Assembly (NCBI GenBank): GCA_903858935.1
Contig: CAIOKO010000039.1
Span: 1-64,000, forward strand
DNA: 64,000 nucleotides
Direction: 5' to 3'
Source: an uncultured Schlesneria sp.
GTDB taxonomy: Bacteria; Planctomycetota; Planctomycetia; Planctomycetales; Planctomycetaceae
How positions within the stretch are numbered: position 1 is the first letter of the stretch; every line of letters begins with the position of its first letter. Below are positions 43,532 through 52,801 of this stretch, in pieces. A model generated the notes under the pieces. It was not told where the DNA came from. It worked only from the letters and a program-made list of their open reading frames with translations, and did not search any database. A program made the translations under genes and the position numbers.

Positions 43532-45673
43532 GTGAAACCACGAGTGGAGATGCTTCGGATGAACTTCGTCCCGTCGAGTCTGATCCCGTCACGATTGAAT
43601 TCTTTTCTATTGTCGGTTTCGCTGCTGGGGTTGAGCATTTTCCTGTCGCCGGCATTCCTCTGTGGTCAGGATGCAAAAGTGGAAAAAAAGACCGAACCGC
43701 CGAAGGGGGAAGAAATCGAGAACCCGTTTCCGAATCGGCATCCTGCTCCAGAATTGGAAGGGGGTGTCGAATGGTTGAATGCGGCGGGACCGATCTCGGT
43801 CAAAGACCTGCGTGGCAAAATCGTGTTGATCGACTTCTGGACCTTCTGCTGCATCAACTGCATGCATGTCCTTCCAGACCTGGATTACCTCGAAAAGAAA
43901 TACCCCAAAGAACTGGTTGTGATCGGCGTCCACTCCGCCAAGTTCGATAACGAGAAAGCAACAGGGAACATCCGCAAGGCCATCCTGCGATATGAGATTG
44001 AGCATCCCGTCGTGAACGATGCTGACATGATTATCTGGCGCAAATTCGGCGTGAATTCGTGGCCATCGCTGGTCGTGCTCGATCCTGAAGGCCAGTATTG
44101 CGGATACGTCTCGGGCGAAGGGAACCGCGAACTGCTGGAAAAAGTCATTGGCCGGTTGATCGCTTATCACAAGTCAAAAGGAACCTTGGACGAAACGCCG
44201 GTCCGATTCGATCTCGAACGAAACAAGTCCAAGGACACGCCGCTCAAGTTTCCTGGAAAGATCCTGGTCGACGAGGCGAGCGGTCGGTTGTTTATTTCAG
44301 ACAGTAACCATAACCGTCTGGTTGTCTGTGCTCTCGACGGCAAACTGATCGATGTCATCGGCACAGGAACGATTGGTCGAAATGATGGTGGCTATGCGCA
44401 AGCACAATTTGATCATCCCCAGGGGATGGCACTTGTCGGTCAGACGCTTTATGTGGCGGACACCGAAAATCATCTACTCCGCACTGTCGATCTCGAAAAG
44501 AAGTCCGTGTCGACACTCGCCGGGATCGGGGAACAGAACCGCACCCGTGTTCCTGGCGGATCCTTATTGGAAACTGCCCTGAACAGTCCGTGGGACCTGA
44601 CGGTCGTCGATGGTGTGCTCTATGTTGCGATGGCCGGTCCTCATCAGATCTGGGCTCATAAGCTCGGGTCAAATTCAATCATGCAATATGCCGGTTCAGG
44701 CCGTGAAGACATTACCAACGGATCGCTTGATAAGGCGGCTCTTGCCCAGCCATCGGGTCTGGCTAATGATGGCCAATCCCTGTACGTCGTCGACAGCGAA
44801 GGCTCGGCCATTCGTAAGATTTCGACCGACCCCAAGAATGATCTGCTCAAACCCGAAGGTGACGTGACGACGATCGCCGGAACTCACGATCTTCCACGAG
44901 GCCGCAGCCTGTTCGAATTTGGTGACGTCGATGATTCCGGCGACGACGCAAGATTCCAACATCCGCTGGGGCTGGCCATTCAAAACGGGAATCTGTTCAT
45001 CGCCGACAGCTACAATCACAAAATCAAACAGGTTGACGTCAAGACTCGTGCCGTTTCCACATGGATCGGTACGGGAAAAGCGGGAACCGAACTGGAACCA
45101 CTGCAACTCGCCGAGCCTGCGGGCGTGGCGATCGCTGGTGGCAAGATGTATGTCGCCGACACCAACAACAATCGAATTGTTGTCATTGATCTGGCGACGA
45201 AGAAAGCCAATGAACTTGTCATCGCCGGACTGTCATCGCCCCGCTCCGGCGATACCCCCCCGACCGTTCCCTCGGTTTCGAATGCAAAAATAACAGACGT
45301 CAATCTGCAAGAATTGTCAGCTACGTCAGCAATCGACGTTCAAGTCGATTTCTCGCTTCCACAAGGCTACAAGTTAAATCCGCTATTGCCCGTCACGTAT
45401 ACGCTGAAAGCCGACGGAGTACAGACGTTGATCCCTGCGGATCAGCTTGAAGTCAAGCAAGAATCCGCTTCTGAAGGAACAACGACCAAGTTGTCGATTC
45501 CCACCGCAAAGAAAACCGGCGAAGCGACTTTGTTACTTTCCGTCACGTACGGATATTGCCGGGACGGAAACGGCGGGGTCTGTAAAGTAGCCACCAGCCA
45601 TTGGAAGATTCCCCTCCTTTTGAAAGACGGAGCAAAAACCAGGTTGGTGAAACTTCAAGTGACGGCGAAATAG
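43532..45673 (+). CDS. NHLRC2-like exported protein: thioredoxin-like domain plus NHL propeller
   Basis: A 713-residue exported protein. After a signal sequence (LLSVSLLGLSIFLSPAFLCG, near residue 26-45) comes a TlpA-like thioredoxin fold with IVLIDFWTFCCINCMHVLPD; the redox centre is CCINC at 106-110. From about residue 230 to 560 at least five NHL repeats form a beta-propeller (HPQGMALVGQTLYVADTENH, NSPWDLTVVDGVLYVAMAGP, QPSGLANDGQSLYVVDSEGS, HPLGLAIQNGNLFIADSYNH, EPAGVAIAGGKMYVADTNNN). A C-terminal beta domain ends the chain. The domain order matches human NHLRC2 and its bacterial homologues. The role is unknown; an extracytoplasmic redox function is inferred. Confidence 0.92.
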   Translation: MKPRVEMLRMNFVPSSLIPSRLNSFLLSVSLLGLSIFLSPAFLCGQDAKVEKKTEPPKGEEIENPFPNRHPAPELEGGVEWLNAAGPISVKDLRGKIVLIDFWTFCCINCMHVLPDLDYLEKKYPKELVVIGVHSAKFDNEKATGNIRKAILRYEIEHPVVNDADMIIWRKFGVNSWPSLVVLDPEGQYCGYVSGEGNRELLEKVIGRLIAYHKSKGTLDETPVRFDLERNKSKDTPLKFPGKILVDEASGRLFISDSNHNRLVVCALDGKLIDVIGTGTIGRNDGGYAQAQFDHPQGMALVGQTLYVADTENHLLRTVDLEKKSVSTLAGIGEQNRTRVPGGSLLETALNSPWDLTVVDGVLYVAMAGPHQIWAHKLGSNSIMQYAGSGREDITNGSLDKAALAQPSGLANDGQSLYVVDSEGSAIRKISTDPKNDLLKPEGDVTTIAGTHDLPRGRSLFEFGDVDDSGDDARFQHPLGLAIQNGNLFIADSYNHKIKQVDVKTRAVSTWIGTGKAGTELEPLQLAEPAGVAIAGGKMYVADTNNNRIVVIDLATKKANELVIAGLSSPRSGDTPPTVPSVSNAKITDVNLQELSATSAIDVQVDFSLPQGYKLNPLLPVTYTLKADGVQTLIPADQLEVKQESASEGTTTKLSIPTAKKTGEATLLLSVTYGYCRDGNGGVCKVATSHWKIPLLLKDGAKTRLVKLQVTAK

Positions 45674-45692
45674 CCATTTGGCGTGAGTGTTT

Positions 45693-47150
45693 TTATTCCA
45701 GCAAACCTTGCGCGATCGCATCCGGTGGCAGATCGTGGCCAGTCAGCGACTTAAACAGTGCGCTGATGTAGCCGACGAAGACCTCGGCAGGTTCAACGAC
45801 CTTGCAACCCCGTTCGCGGGCTTGCTGAGTAAAAAACGATTCTCCCGGAAGTTCGCTGAGGTCCATGAACGTCATCCCTTGTCGAAGCAACGAAGGATTT
45901 AGCGTCGTCTTTTTCGAACCGTAATCCAAAGTATTCGTTGTCAGTACAACCACGTCAACAAGCGTGTCATACAGCTTGGCGACTGGCACATACCTCAAAT
46001 CACAAGCCGCCGCGATTTTCTGAGCTTCCACTTCGTTGCCCGAGCAGATGCTGACCAGGCCGTTACGCCGTTTGACTCCATGTGCGACCGAGATCGCCAG
46101 ACCATTCGATCCGATGATCATGGTGTTGCGCTTATCGAGCGGGCGATCTTCGCTTGATTGCTTACCAAGCTTTTCTTCGAGCGATCGAAGTGCTGACTTC
46201 CAGACAAGGTTATGGGCCTGCCAGCCTTCGGGCGTTTTGATCACGACATCTGTGTATTGAGACGCTTTAGCAATGTCATCACCGGTCGCGGCAAGACCCA
46301 TCACTCGATGTCCGGCGTCAGACGTCGCAATGATGGCGGGTACTTTCAAAATGTCCAGCATTTTGGGAAGTTGATCCAGCGACTTGAAGTCAAGCGGTAG
46401 ACATCGCGTATTCATTCCCTTGATGTCAAACGCAGCGTTAAGAATCTTGGAGACGGCCTGTTCGACGACACCCTCTCCAACGACACCGATAAAACGCGTC
46501 TTGGAATCGACCTGCCGCCAGCGATAGACATCGTCCAGCTCGCCGACAGTCGGCTGACCGGGAAATGCTTCCATCCCCTTTTCAAGCGCTGCGTAAATCC
46601 ATGGCGAACCGTACTTGCGACCGAGCAACGAGAACGTCAGTCCGCTGCGGCCAAGCCCAAGACCGACGACCGGCAGCATCCGTTTCTGGCTGACAACGGC
46701 CAATAACGGCCATGCCGTTTCCAGCGTCTCGGTTGGCCAGGTGAACTTGACGACGTCGGCCTTGCATCGGGTGGCTTCTTCAAACGCCTCTTCCACATCA
46801 ATGAGTGGACGTGTCATACTGGCAAAACTGATGACTCGCTGCGTCTTCCCGAATCGTGGAATCTTCATCGCAGTGACAGGGTCCAGTTCGATGTAATCGG
46901 GAGCAGCGATGATTGCCTGTCGCAACAAAGCAATGCGTTCGTCTTCGGTCCCTTCGAAATTGCCACCTTCGTGCGGAGGTCGGCAAGAAATCAAAATCGG
47001 TTTCTTGGAACCCGAGATCATATCTTTGACGTCAGGTTCCTTGTGAAGTCGGTCAAGACAAACTTCTACCAGATCGCATTGATTGGCGGCGTTGTAGATG
47101 TCAACCTTCGCGAGTTGACGTGATTCCGGAGTCACAGAAATGCAGATCAT
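45693..47150 (-). CDS. AroD-AroE-like fusion with apparently degenerate active sites
   Basis: A 485-residue protein started at MICISVTPESR (47150); 62 upstream codons lack family features. Residues about 1-225 follow type I 3-dehydroquinate dehydratase: DLVEVCLDRLHKE, ISCRPPHEGGNFEGTEDERI, the Schiff-base Lys in ADVVKFTWP, and FPGQPTVGEL. The catalytic His of the usual SxHDF segment is replaced (VISFASMTRP). The C-terminal half aligns with shikimate dehydrogenase, but the HSLSP, GxNVTxPHK, GAVNT and NTD motifs are lost (GVVGEGVVEQAVSKILNAAF, QAHNLVWKSALRSLEEKL). The Rossmann-like glycine loop is MIIGSNGLAISV. It may have a regulatory or different role. It is divergent from the nrnA-like gene. 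Confidence 0.82.
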   Translation of the reverse strand: MICISVTPESRQLAKVDIYNAANQCDLVEVCLDRLHKEPDVKDMISGSKKPILISCRPPHEGGNFEGTEDERIALLRQAIIAAPDYIELDPVTAMKIPRFGKTQRVISFASMTRPLIDVEEAFEEATRCKADVVKFTWPTETLETAWPLLAVVSQKRMLPVVGLGLGRSGLTFSLLGRKYGSPWIYAALEKGMEAFPGQPTVGELDDVYRWRQVDSKTRFIGVVGEGVVEQAVSKILNAAFDIKGMNTRCLPLDFKSLDQLPKMLDILKVPAIIATSDAGHRVMGLAATGDDIAKASQYTDVVIKTPEGWQAHNLVWKSALRSLEEKLGKQSSEDRPLDKRNTMIIGSNGLAISVAHGVKRRNGLVSICSGNEVEAQKIAAACDLRYVPVAKLYDTLVDVVVLTTNTLDYGSKKTTLNPSLLRQGMTFMDLSELPGESFFTQQARERGCKVVEPAEVFVGYISALFKSLTGHDLPPDAIAQGLLE

Positions 47151-47352
47151 GTGTAGAAACAGGCTCCAACACGAGGATTGACGTTGATCGAAGGACAGTC
47201 CTGAAAAGTTTCTTCCGACCAGCGACCATAATCGAAATGAGTTGATCGTGTACAAGATCATACGAAACAGAGGTGACAAAATGCCATACTGGAATTGACA
47301 GAAGTCATCTGTCCGCTTGCCAAGCAGACTTCGCAAAACTTACCATATAGGG

Positions 47353-48357
47353 ATGGACATCAACTGGGAACCACTGCGGCAAATCATTCAAACACATCAG
47401 CGGTTTGTCATTTCCAGCCACGTCAGGCCCGATGCCGACGCCATCGGCTCAGAAATTGGACTGGCCTATATTCTGCAATCACTCGGTAAAACCGTGCAGA
47501 TCGTCAATACATCGGCGACACCTGCAAACCTTTATTTTCTCGATCCGACGCGTCAGGCACAGCAGCTCGGGCCCGTCGCCAAGCCGGAAGACGTGTCAAA
47601 GGCCGAAGTCCATATCGTTGTCGATACCAGTTCGTGGAATCAGTTGTCCGATGTCGGCAAACTGATGCGAGATTCGTCCGCCAAACGAGTCGTCATCGAC
47701 CATCACGTCAGTTCGGACGACCTCGGAGCCGTTGAGTTCAAAGATACCACCAGCGAAGCAACCGGGTCGCTCATCTTCAAGCTTTCGGAAGCGCTGGGGG
47801 TTCAACTGACACCTCATGCCGCAACCGCGCTATTCGCCGCCATCGCGACAGACACAGGTTGGTTTCGTTTCGCCGCTGTTTCGGCTGAAACGTTTCGAAT
47901 TGCGGGACGTTTAGTGGAATGTGGAGCATCACCCCCGACGATCTATCGGGAACTTTACGAACAAGGAACCTTGGCCAAAATGCATCTCGTCGGCCGGGCA
48001 CTTGGTCGAATGAAACTCGATTGCGACGGCGAGCTCGCTTACACAACGATCGAATGGAAAGAATTTACAGAGGTCGGAGCGGTCCCGGCAGACACCGAAG
48101 ATCTGGTCAATGAATGCCTGAAGGTCCTGGGAACGAAAGCGGCGTTCATCGCCATCGAACAACAGAACCATCAGGTCAAAGTCAGCTTCCGCAGTCGACT
48201 TGATGCTTTGAACGTCGCCGCCGTCGCTGAAAAGTTTGCTGGCGGCGGACATCGACTCGCCGCCGGAGCCACCCTTCAAGCCCCCTTTGCGAATGCCGTC
48301 AACAAGGCACTTGAAGCGATGCGGGAAGCCGTTGTTTCAGCCCGACCACAGGCGTAA
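47353..48357 (+). CDS. nrnA: DHH/DHHA1 phosphoesterase (NrnA-like oligoribonuclease / pAp phosphatase)
   Basis: A 334-residue cytoplasmic enzyme that degrades nanoRNA and may dephosphorylate pAp. The DHH metal-binding motifs are all visible: FVISSHVRPDADAIGSEIGL (motif I), VHIVVDTSSWNQL (II), VVIDHHVSSDDLG (III) and FAAIATDTGWFRF (IV). The C-terminal DHHA1 domain ends with FAGGGHRLAAGATL. I chose the Met of MDINWEPLRQII; the frame opens 12 codons upstream. It is divergent from the AroD-AroE-like gene, with about 200 bases between the starts. Confidence 0.92.
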   Translation: MDINWEPLRQIIQTHQRFVISSHVRPDADAIGSEIGLAYILQSLGKTVQIVNTSATPANLYFLDPTRQAQQLGPVAKPEDVSKAEVHIVVDTSSWNQLSDVGKLMRDSSAKRVVIDHHVSSDDLGAVEFKDTTSEATGSLIFKLSEALGVQLTPHAATALFAAIATDTGWFRFAAVSAETFRIAGRLVECGASPPTIYRELYEQGTLAKMHLVGRALGRMKLDCDGELAYTTIEWKEFTEVGAVPADTEDLVNECLKVLGTKAAFIAIEQQNHQVKVSFRSRLDALNVAAVAEKFAGGGHRLAAGATLQAPFANAVNKALEAMREAVVSARPQA

Positions 48358-48443
48358 GCGTAGCATAGGCTTCAGCCCGAGCGCGAGGGCAGTTCGTGAG
48401 AGCAACAACGTCATAATACAAAAATCGGATAAAATCTCTTTCT

Positions 48444-51044
48444 TCAATCATTCCAGACCAGCACTTCGGAAACCCCACTGCGAGACTGGCCTTGATGTGT
48501 GAAGACAATCCGAACCTTCGATGATTTCACGGCATCAAACCGAACTTCGTTCCATTGACCACCGATGGGATGTTCGGGGATTCTTTTGCCGTTCAAAACG
48601 TCGATCCATTCGGTACCAGACCGATACTGAACGACATAAGACGCCGGTGCCTGCACGCCACCTCGATCGTCGTAAATCGCCAATTCGACACGACGGAATT
48701 CTGTGACTTGACCGAAGTCAATCTCGAGCCAATCGGTTGCTGACTTTGATTCATAACTGGTCCAGCGGTTGGGGGGATTCGGCAGAAAAGTCGTCACCCC
48801 GTCATTCGCGGTCTCAATCCGGTCAAAGCGGGACGTGTGTGATGCACTCGCCTTGGGAAATTCACCGCCGTTGTTTTTCGGTCCCGGGTTGTAGGCGAGG
48901 TTGCCCGCCGGTGGCGCTTGCGGCACAAGCGGAAGGGTCACGTCTCCCCAGACTTCGATCTCTGACAGTCCCGACTTTCCATTATCGGGATGATGCAACG
49001 TGACTCGCACTTTCGTTGCTTCGATCATGTCGAACTCAACGACATTGGCACGATGACTTTGTGGCTTTCCATACACATCGGTCTTTGACACGATCGATTG
49101 CCAAGCGTTGCCAACCCACGCTTCCAGGTCGATCTTTTGCGGAGTTCGTACTTTTGAGTTGTTCTCGCCTGCATCATCCAATGGATAAAGTTTAATCGTG
49201 TGAATCGGCCGTTTCGTACCAAAGTCGATGACGACGGAATCTTTACCGTTGGGAGATCCCTCACACGTCCACCGATTCGGCGGATGCGGCATGTACCAGA
49301 AATTGCCATCGTTCAATTTACTGATGGACGTATTCGGCGACGAATACGATGCGACGATTCGCGGATAGTACGTTCCATCGTTGTTCACGGCAAAGTTGAC
49401 GGTCGCTTCTGCGCGTTGGGTTGGCGTCGGTCGTGACAACGGCGGCAACTTGATCGTAAGCGGTTCAAGGTTCGTCGACGATGCCAGTTTTTCTCCGTCA
49501 GCAAAAATCGTTAACCCCTGCCCACGTCGATAGCGAGTACCCAGCCGATCCCACACGATGCTGATTCGGCGTCCGTGATAGATGACGTCATCCAGTGCGA
49601 ACCAGTCCCATGATGACGGCACCAGTGGTGTTAACTCAAAGCTCGGGGCCTCGGCAGGGTTGAGGTAATTTGACGGTATAACAGGCTTCAGACCCACCAA
49701 TCCGGTGATGACAAGGTCACAGAATCCCGAATGAAAATAGTGTTCGCTGTGGTTGTAACCATCGTGACCTTCGAATGAACCGGTATCAGGATGCAAGGCT
49801 TCAGCCAGGTACGGCTTTCCGTTCTTGCGATGCGAACGGGCATAAATCTGCAGTAGTTTCACATAGTCCAACCGCGAGAGATCCGACTGCCGGCTACTCT
49901 GCAAGACGTTCGCCATCGCTTTCAGTGTTTGTGTGGTGGCATACGGCCACGACTGACCACTCCACCAGCAACACGATTTTTGTAGCAAAAACATCGGGTC
50001 GTGCCGTTCAACGGTCGTCGGTCCGAAGTCGGCATAGAAGCCATCATGGTCTATTAGCGGTTTCCAGGCCGCTTCGTAGCCTTTGTTTTCATCGAGCATG
50101 TTGAATTGCCAGGGGACATATCCGATCAACTCACGACCATGCACATCGCCTGAGAACTGTCCAGTCTCATACGTTTTAGAGAGTGCCTTGATCTTGTGGC
50201 CATCTCGTTCTTCGTCGTTCTTGTAAACCGGGAAAAAGAACTTCCGCCGATCGTCCCAGAGCAGTTTTTCCATATTGCTTTTGAGCTTCGCCGCTTTCTG
50301 CTCGAACTGCAGCTGCACGTCACCTTGACCGGCGAGTCGTGCAATCTGAGCAATGGCGACCGCATCAGCCCACATGTAGGCATTGAACGAGGGACGATAA
50401 CTCGGTGCCCCTCGCAAGATGTCCTGTGTCTGGCGGCTATTGATGTTGAATTCCATCCCGTCGTCGTGGCCAGTCTGCCAGAACAGGCCAACCTCTTTCA
50501 CGTAATGACGTTCTTCCCAGCCCTCGTAGTTCTTGATCAGATCCGGCAACAGGTCGATCAAAAACTTGTCGTCCTGATGCACCGTACCAAAAGCCATTAT
50601 GGCATCAGCCAGCCATGTACTATAGTTTCGCGGTTGAGCACCCGGCGTGCGGAACCAGTAACGCGCATAGTCGCGCCCGATCTGCGGCTTCCTTAACCAG
50701 CGAGCCTCATAAAGCTGATGTCCGGCGGGACAACTGATCGCTCCATAAGCCCCCGACCAGAATGGTCGATCAATAAACTCGGTAAATGAATAACCGCTGT
50801 TCGGCGAGCCGTAGGTCAGATGCTTGGTCAGCAATTCCCAGCGATAGTAATAGGTCGTCGTGATCTCAGGATCAGGGCATTCAAAGAATGGAATATGTTC
50901 GGCGTACCAGTTCCAGTCACGGTTATCCCAGAAGGTTTGCTCGCTGAGCAACTTCTGTTTGTTGAGGATTTGACCTTCGACATCGCGAGATACTGCGATC
51001 GAGACCAGCGCTGCCATTACAAGTATTGAGAAATGAAATTTCAT
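48444..51044 (-). CDS. Exported glycoside hydrolase (MGH1/GH63-like) with two discoidin domains
   Basis: An 866-residue exported protein with a signal peptide (MKFHFSILVMAALVSIAVSR). Residues about 30-540 form an alpha/alpha-toroid glycosidase of the MGH1-like (GH63-related) family: YYYRWELLTKHLTYGSPNSG near the start, YNSxxADAIMAFG-like WLADAIMAFG, DDGMEFNINSRQT, AYMWADAVAIAQIARLAGQG, SCCWWSGQSWPYATTQTLKA and HYFHSGFCDLVITGLVGL. Two F5/8-type (discoidin) carbohydrate-binding domains follow (WTCEGSPNGKDSVVIDFGTK and WTSYESKSATDWLEIDFGQV). It probably trims complex glycans outside the cytoplasm. The HEAT-like gene lies 18 bases upstream and is likely co-transcribed. Confidence 0.88.
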   Translation of the reverse strand: MKFHFSILVMAALVSIAVSRDVEGQILNKQKLLSEQTFWDNRDWNWYAEHIPFFECPDPEITTTYYYRWELLTKHLTYGSPNSGYSFTEFIDRPFWSGAYGAISCPAGHQLYEARWLRKPQIGRDYARYWFRTPGAQPRNYSTWLADAIMAFGTVHQDDKFLIDLLPDLIKNYEGWEERHYVKEVGLFWQTGHDDGMEFNINSRQTQDILRGAPSYRPSFNAYMWADAVAIAQIARLAGQGDVQLQFEQKAAKLKSNMEKLLWDDRRKFFFPVYKNDEERDGHKIKALSKTYETGQFSGDVHGRELIGYVPWQFNMLDENKGYEAAWKPLIDHDGFYADFGPTTVERHDPMFLLQKSCCWWSGQSWPYATTQTLKAMANVLQSSRQSDLSRLDYVKLLQIYARSHRKNGKPYLAEALHPDTGSFEGHDGYNHSEHYFHSGFCDLVITGLVGLKPVIPSNYLNPAEAPSFELTPLVPSSWDWFALDDVIYHGRRISIVWDRLGTRYRRGQGLTIFADGEKLASSTNLEPLTIKLPPLSRPTPTQRAEATVNFAVNNDGTYYPRIVASYSSPNTSISKLNDGNFWYMPHPPNRWTCEGSPNGKDSVVIDFGTKRPIHTIKLYPLDDAGENNSKVRTPQKIDLEAWVGNAWQSIVSKTDVYGKPQSHRANVVEFDMIEATKVRVTLHHPDNGKSGLSEIEVWGDVTLPLVPQAPPAGNLAYNPGPKNNGGEFPKASASHTSRFDRIETANDGVTTFLPNPPNRWTSYESKSATDWLEIDFGQVTEFRRVELAIYDDRGGVQAPASYVVQYRSGTEWIDVLNGKRIPEHPIGGQWNEVRFDAVKSSKVRIVFTHQGQSRSGVSEVLVWND

Positions 51045-51062
51045 GATGATTTTATTCTTTGT

Positions 51063-52448
51063 TCACGGCGTGATTTCTTCCAGGAATGTGAAACCAAACC
51101 GACGTCCCTTGTAGAACGCAACGGGTTTCAATTCACTATCACCCATCGCTTTTCCGCCGGGCTTCAAGCTGTCGTCCTGGACCTCGATACCGACGTAAAG
51201 CAATCCGGGTGTTCCATGTCGAGTGATAAAGAGGAACGTGGCCGTTTCCAATGGCGCGACGGATTGCGCAGCTTTGTCATAATGAAGTAACAAAGTTTCC
51301 GTGAGACGCCCTTCGGCTTGTAAGTCTTTCAGAGTGACATCAGCGAAATTGCTCTTCCATCGTTCTTTTCCAAGTTCCCATGCGCGAAGACCAATGGACC
51401 GCAGCGCAAAGATCTTCCGCCCGTCGGCGGTCTCGAATTCCGTACCCATTAAATCAAAACCTTCTCGCGTGGCCCAAAACACAATTTCATCGAGATGGGA
51501 TTCAATGTCGATGGCGTTTCGCCATTTTTCTGGTAGCGCTGCCGCACGCCCGACATCAAAATCGTAGAAAACAAGCTTCGCGCTCGGATTCTGGTACGAT
51601 TCGAGAATCCAGTTGCTGCTACGGCCGTTGCCCGTCTTAAAGTGGCTATCGGCTGAAGGTGGAAGGATTGGTCCTTCGTCTTCTCGTTGCGGAAGATGGA
51701 CTTTCGAATACTCTTGATCCTGTAAGTAATCCATCCATTTCTGTTCCCACCACTCTGCCCACGTTTCAGCAAGTCGTTGAAAACAGACACGCTTTCGTTG
51801 CTGTTGCGACGCAGAACCGACGAAAAAAACAACAAACAGCTCTTTTTCTTCGAATTCTTTTCCCGTCAGTTTGTGGAGTGCACCGCAGATTTCTCGCACC
51901 GGTCGCCCAAATCCGTATTCATTCGCGTGATTCGTTGGACGAATATCGTTTTCTTGTGCGAATTTCAAAAGTTCTGGATCGTCTGCTCTTAGCCCCATGT
52001 CAGAACCGGGTGGAAGCAAAGTCTTAGGAATCGCACGAATCAGGGACGGGATCGCTCGTTTGTCACCGATGGCTCTGAGAACAAAGCCTAGGCATCCCAG
52101 CATCATGTCATCGTCGGTGGAATCCAGCTCTTGAATCAATTCCGGAACGGCGTCCGATCCCAAATCGGCGATGTCTTTCAGCGTCCGGCACCAAGCTTCA
52201 CTGTAACGTTCTTTGCCAGCATTCTGCTCTTTTAACTTGTCGAGTAACCGACGCGTCGCCGTTGCCTCCGGCTGTTCCTTGGAAGGTAGTTCCTCGCGCT
52301 TATCAACGGTTTTTACATCACCAGCTTCCGAAGCGAACTTGTCCGACGGTTGATTTGCTGAAAGAACATCAATCAATCCAATCCCGCAGATCGAAATGAC
52401 GGTCAACCATAACAATGTCACTCCATTTTCATGCCATGATCGAGCCAC
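51063..52448 (-). CDS. Exported hypothetical protein with HEAT-like repeat
   Basis: A 461-residue protein with an N-terminal membrane/signal segment (VTLLWLTVISICGIGLIDVL). Residues about 90-150 (AVPELIQELDSTDDDMMLGC, LGFVLRAIGDKRAIPSLIRA) look like a HEAT repeat. The middle has an LTGKEFEEKELFVVFFVGSA stretch and a Trp-rich linker (WAEWWEQKWMDYL). The C-terminal half is beta-rich and unknown (GFDLMGTEFETADGRKIFAL). I cannot assign a function. It is the first gene of a probable two-gene unit with the discoidin glycosidase. Confidence 0.65.
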   Translation of the reverse strand: MARSWHENGVTLLWLTVISICGIGLIDVLSANQPSDKFASEAGDVKTVDKREELPSKEQPEATATRRLLDKLKEQNAGKERYSEAWCRTLKDIADLGSDAVPELIQELDSTDDDMMLGCLGFVLRAIGDKRAIPSLIRAIPKTLLPPGSDMGLRADDPELLKFAQENDIRPTNHANEYGFGRPVREICGALHKLTGKEFEEKELFVVFFVGSASQQQRKRVCFQRLAETWAEWWEQKWMDYLQDQEYSKVHLPQREDEGPILPPSADSHFKTGNGRSSNWILESYQNPSAKLVFYDFDVGRAAALPEKWRNAIDIESHLDEIVFWATREGFDLMGTEFETADGRKIFALRSIGLRAWELGKERWKSNFADVTLKDLQAEGRLTETLLLHYDKAAQSVAPLETATFLFITRHGTPGLLYVGIEVQDDSLKPGGKAMGDSELKPVAFYKGRRFGFTFLEEITP

Positions 52449-52540
52449 TATGTCTCTCCTGGAAATGAGTCAAACGTGAATACGCAGATCCATGATCAGG
52501 CGCCCGAAATTTTAATCAAGCTTGGGAAACCAACAATTCC

Positions 52541-52586
52541 AACGAAACCCCACCCCCTCTACGGGGGTGGTTAACGGGCCTTTGCC
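52541..52586 (+). repeat. Dispersed repeat, copy 3
   Basis: AACGAAACCCCACCCCCTCT is followed by ACGGGGGTGGTTAACGGGCC and TTTGCC. It is closely related to the copy at 27936-27983 and, in reverse, to the one at 17877-17925. The CCACCCCC and GGGGGTGG parts form a hairpin. It lies upstream of the HEAT-like gene, next to a VapC remnant. Confidence 0.65.
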
Positions 52587-52648
52587 CTACCAACTGAAAC
52601 CGGACTCGTTGAACGAATAGACATGCGAGTTTGGAATCGACTCGTTTT

Positions 52649-52765
52649 TTATCCCCAATAATCAACTTTCAATCCCGGCACTTTGTCGAAGTCACATCGA
52701 TTGCGCGAAACCAATTTTGCCGAATGCGAAACACAGATTGCAGCGATTCGCAAATCTTGGGAACC
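52649..52765 (-). pseudogene. C-terminal remnant of a VapC-type PIN toxin at the element boundary
   Basis: The minus strand reads [20 protein letters not shown] followed by [18 protein letters not shown] and a stop. This is the standard end of VapC toxins (GxxDLxIAAxALxHxAxLVTRNxRDFxxVPGLxVxxW), including the last acidic residue. The upstream two thirds of the gene are missing; the frame runs directly into a tRNA 3'-half sequence. The gene was presumably cut by integration or deletion at this point. Confidence 0.7.
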
Positions 52766-52792
52766 GAGGGTTTGAGGTTCGAGTCCTCACGG
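52755..52792 (+). repeat. tRNA 3'-half sequence, probable attachment site (att)
   Basis: The sequence has a complete T arm, TGAGG-TTCGAGT-CCTCA, followed by CGGGTGC and A, the 3' strand of an acceptor stem plus discriminator, without encoded CCA. To the left CTTGGGAACCGAG looks like an anticodon loop and 3' stem, but these bases also read as VapC codons, so the extent is unclear. No 5' tRNA half is present. The integrase stop codon lies about ten bases to the right, which is where an att site is expected. Confidence 0.6.
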
Positions 52793-52801
52793 GTGCATTT
52801 C

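Noticed and set aside
43444-43950. A 168-codon plus-strand frame just after rph
   Set aside because: It overlaps the NHLRC2-like gene, whose frame shows clear signal peptide and thioredoxin motifs; the other frame has the composition of a shadow.
48358-48443. Possible terminator between the nrnA-like gene and the glycosidase gene
   Set aside because: Short imperfect pairing only, with no T-run.
52735-52800. A complete tRNA gene, perhaps Pro (GGG)
   Set aside because: Only the 3' half folds; no 5' acceptor strand, D arm or 5' anticodon stem is present, and the apparent anticodon bases also read as VapC codons.
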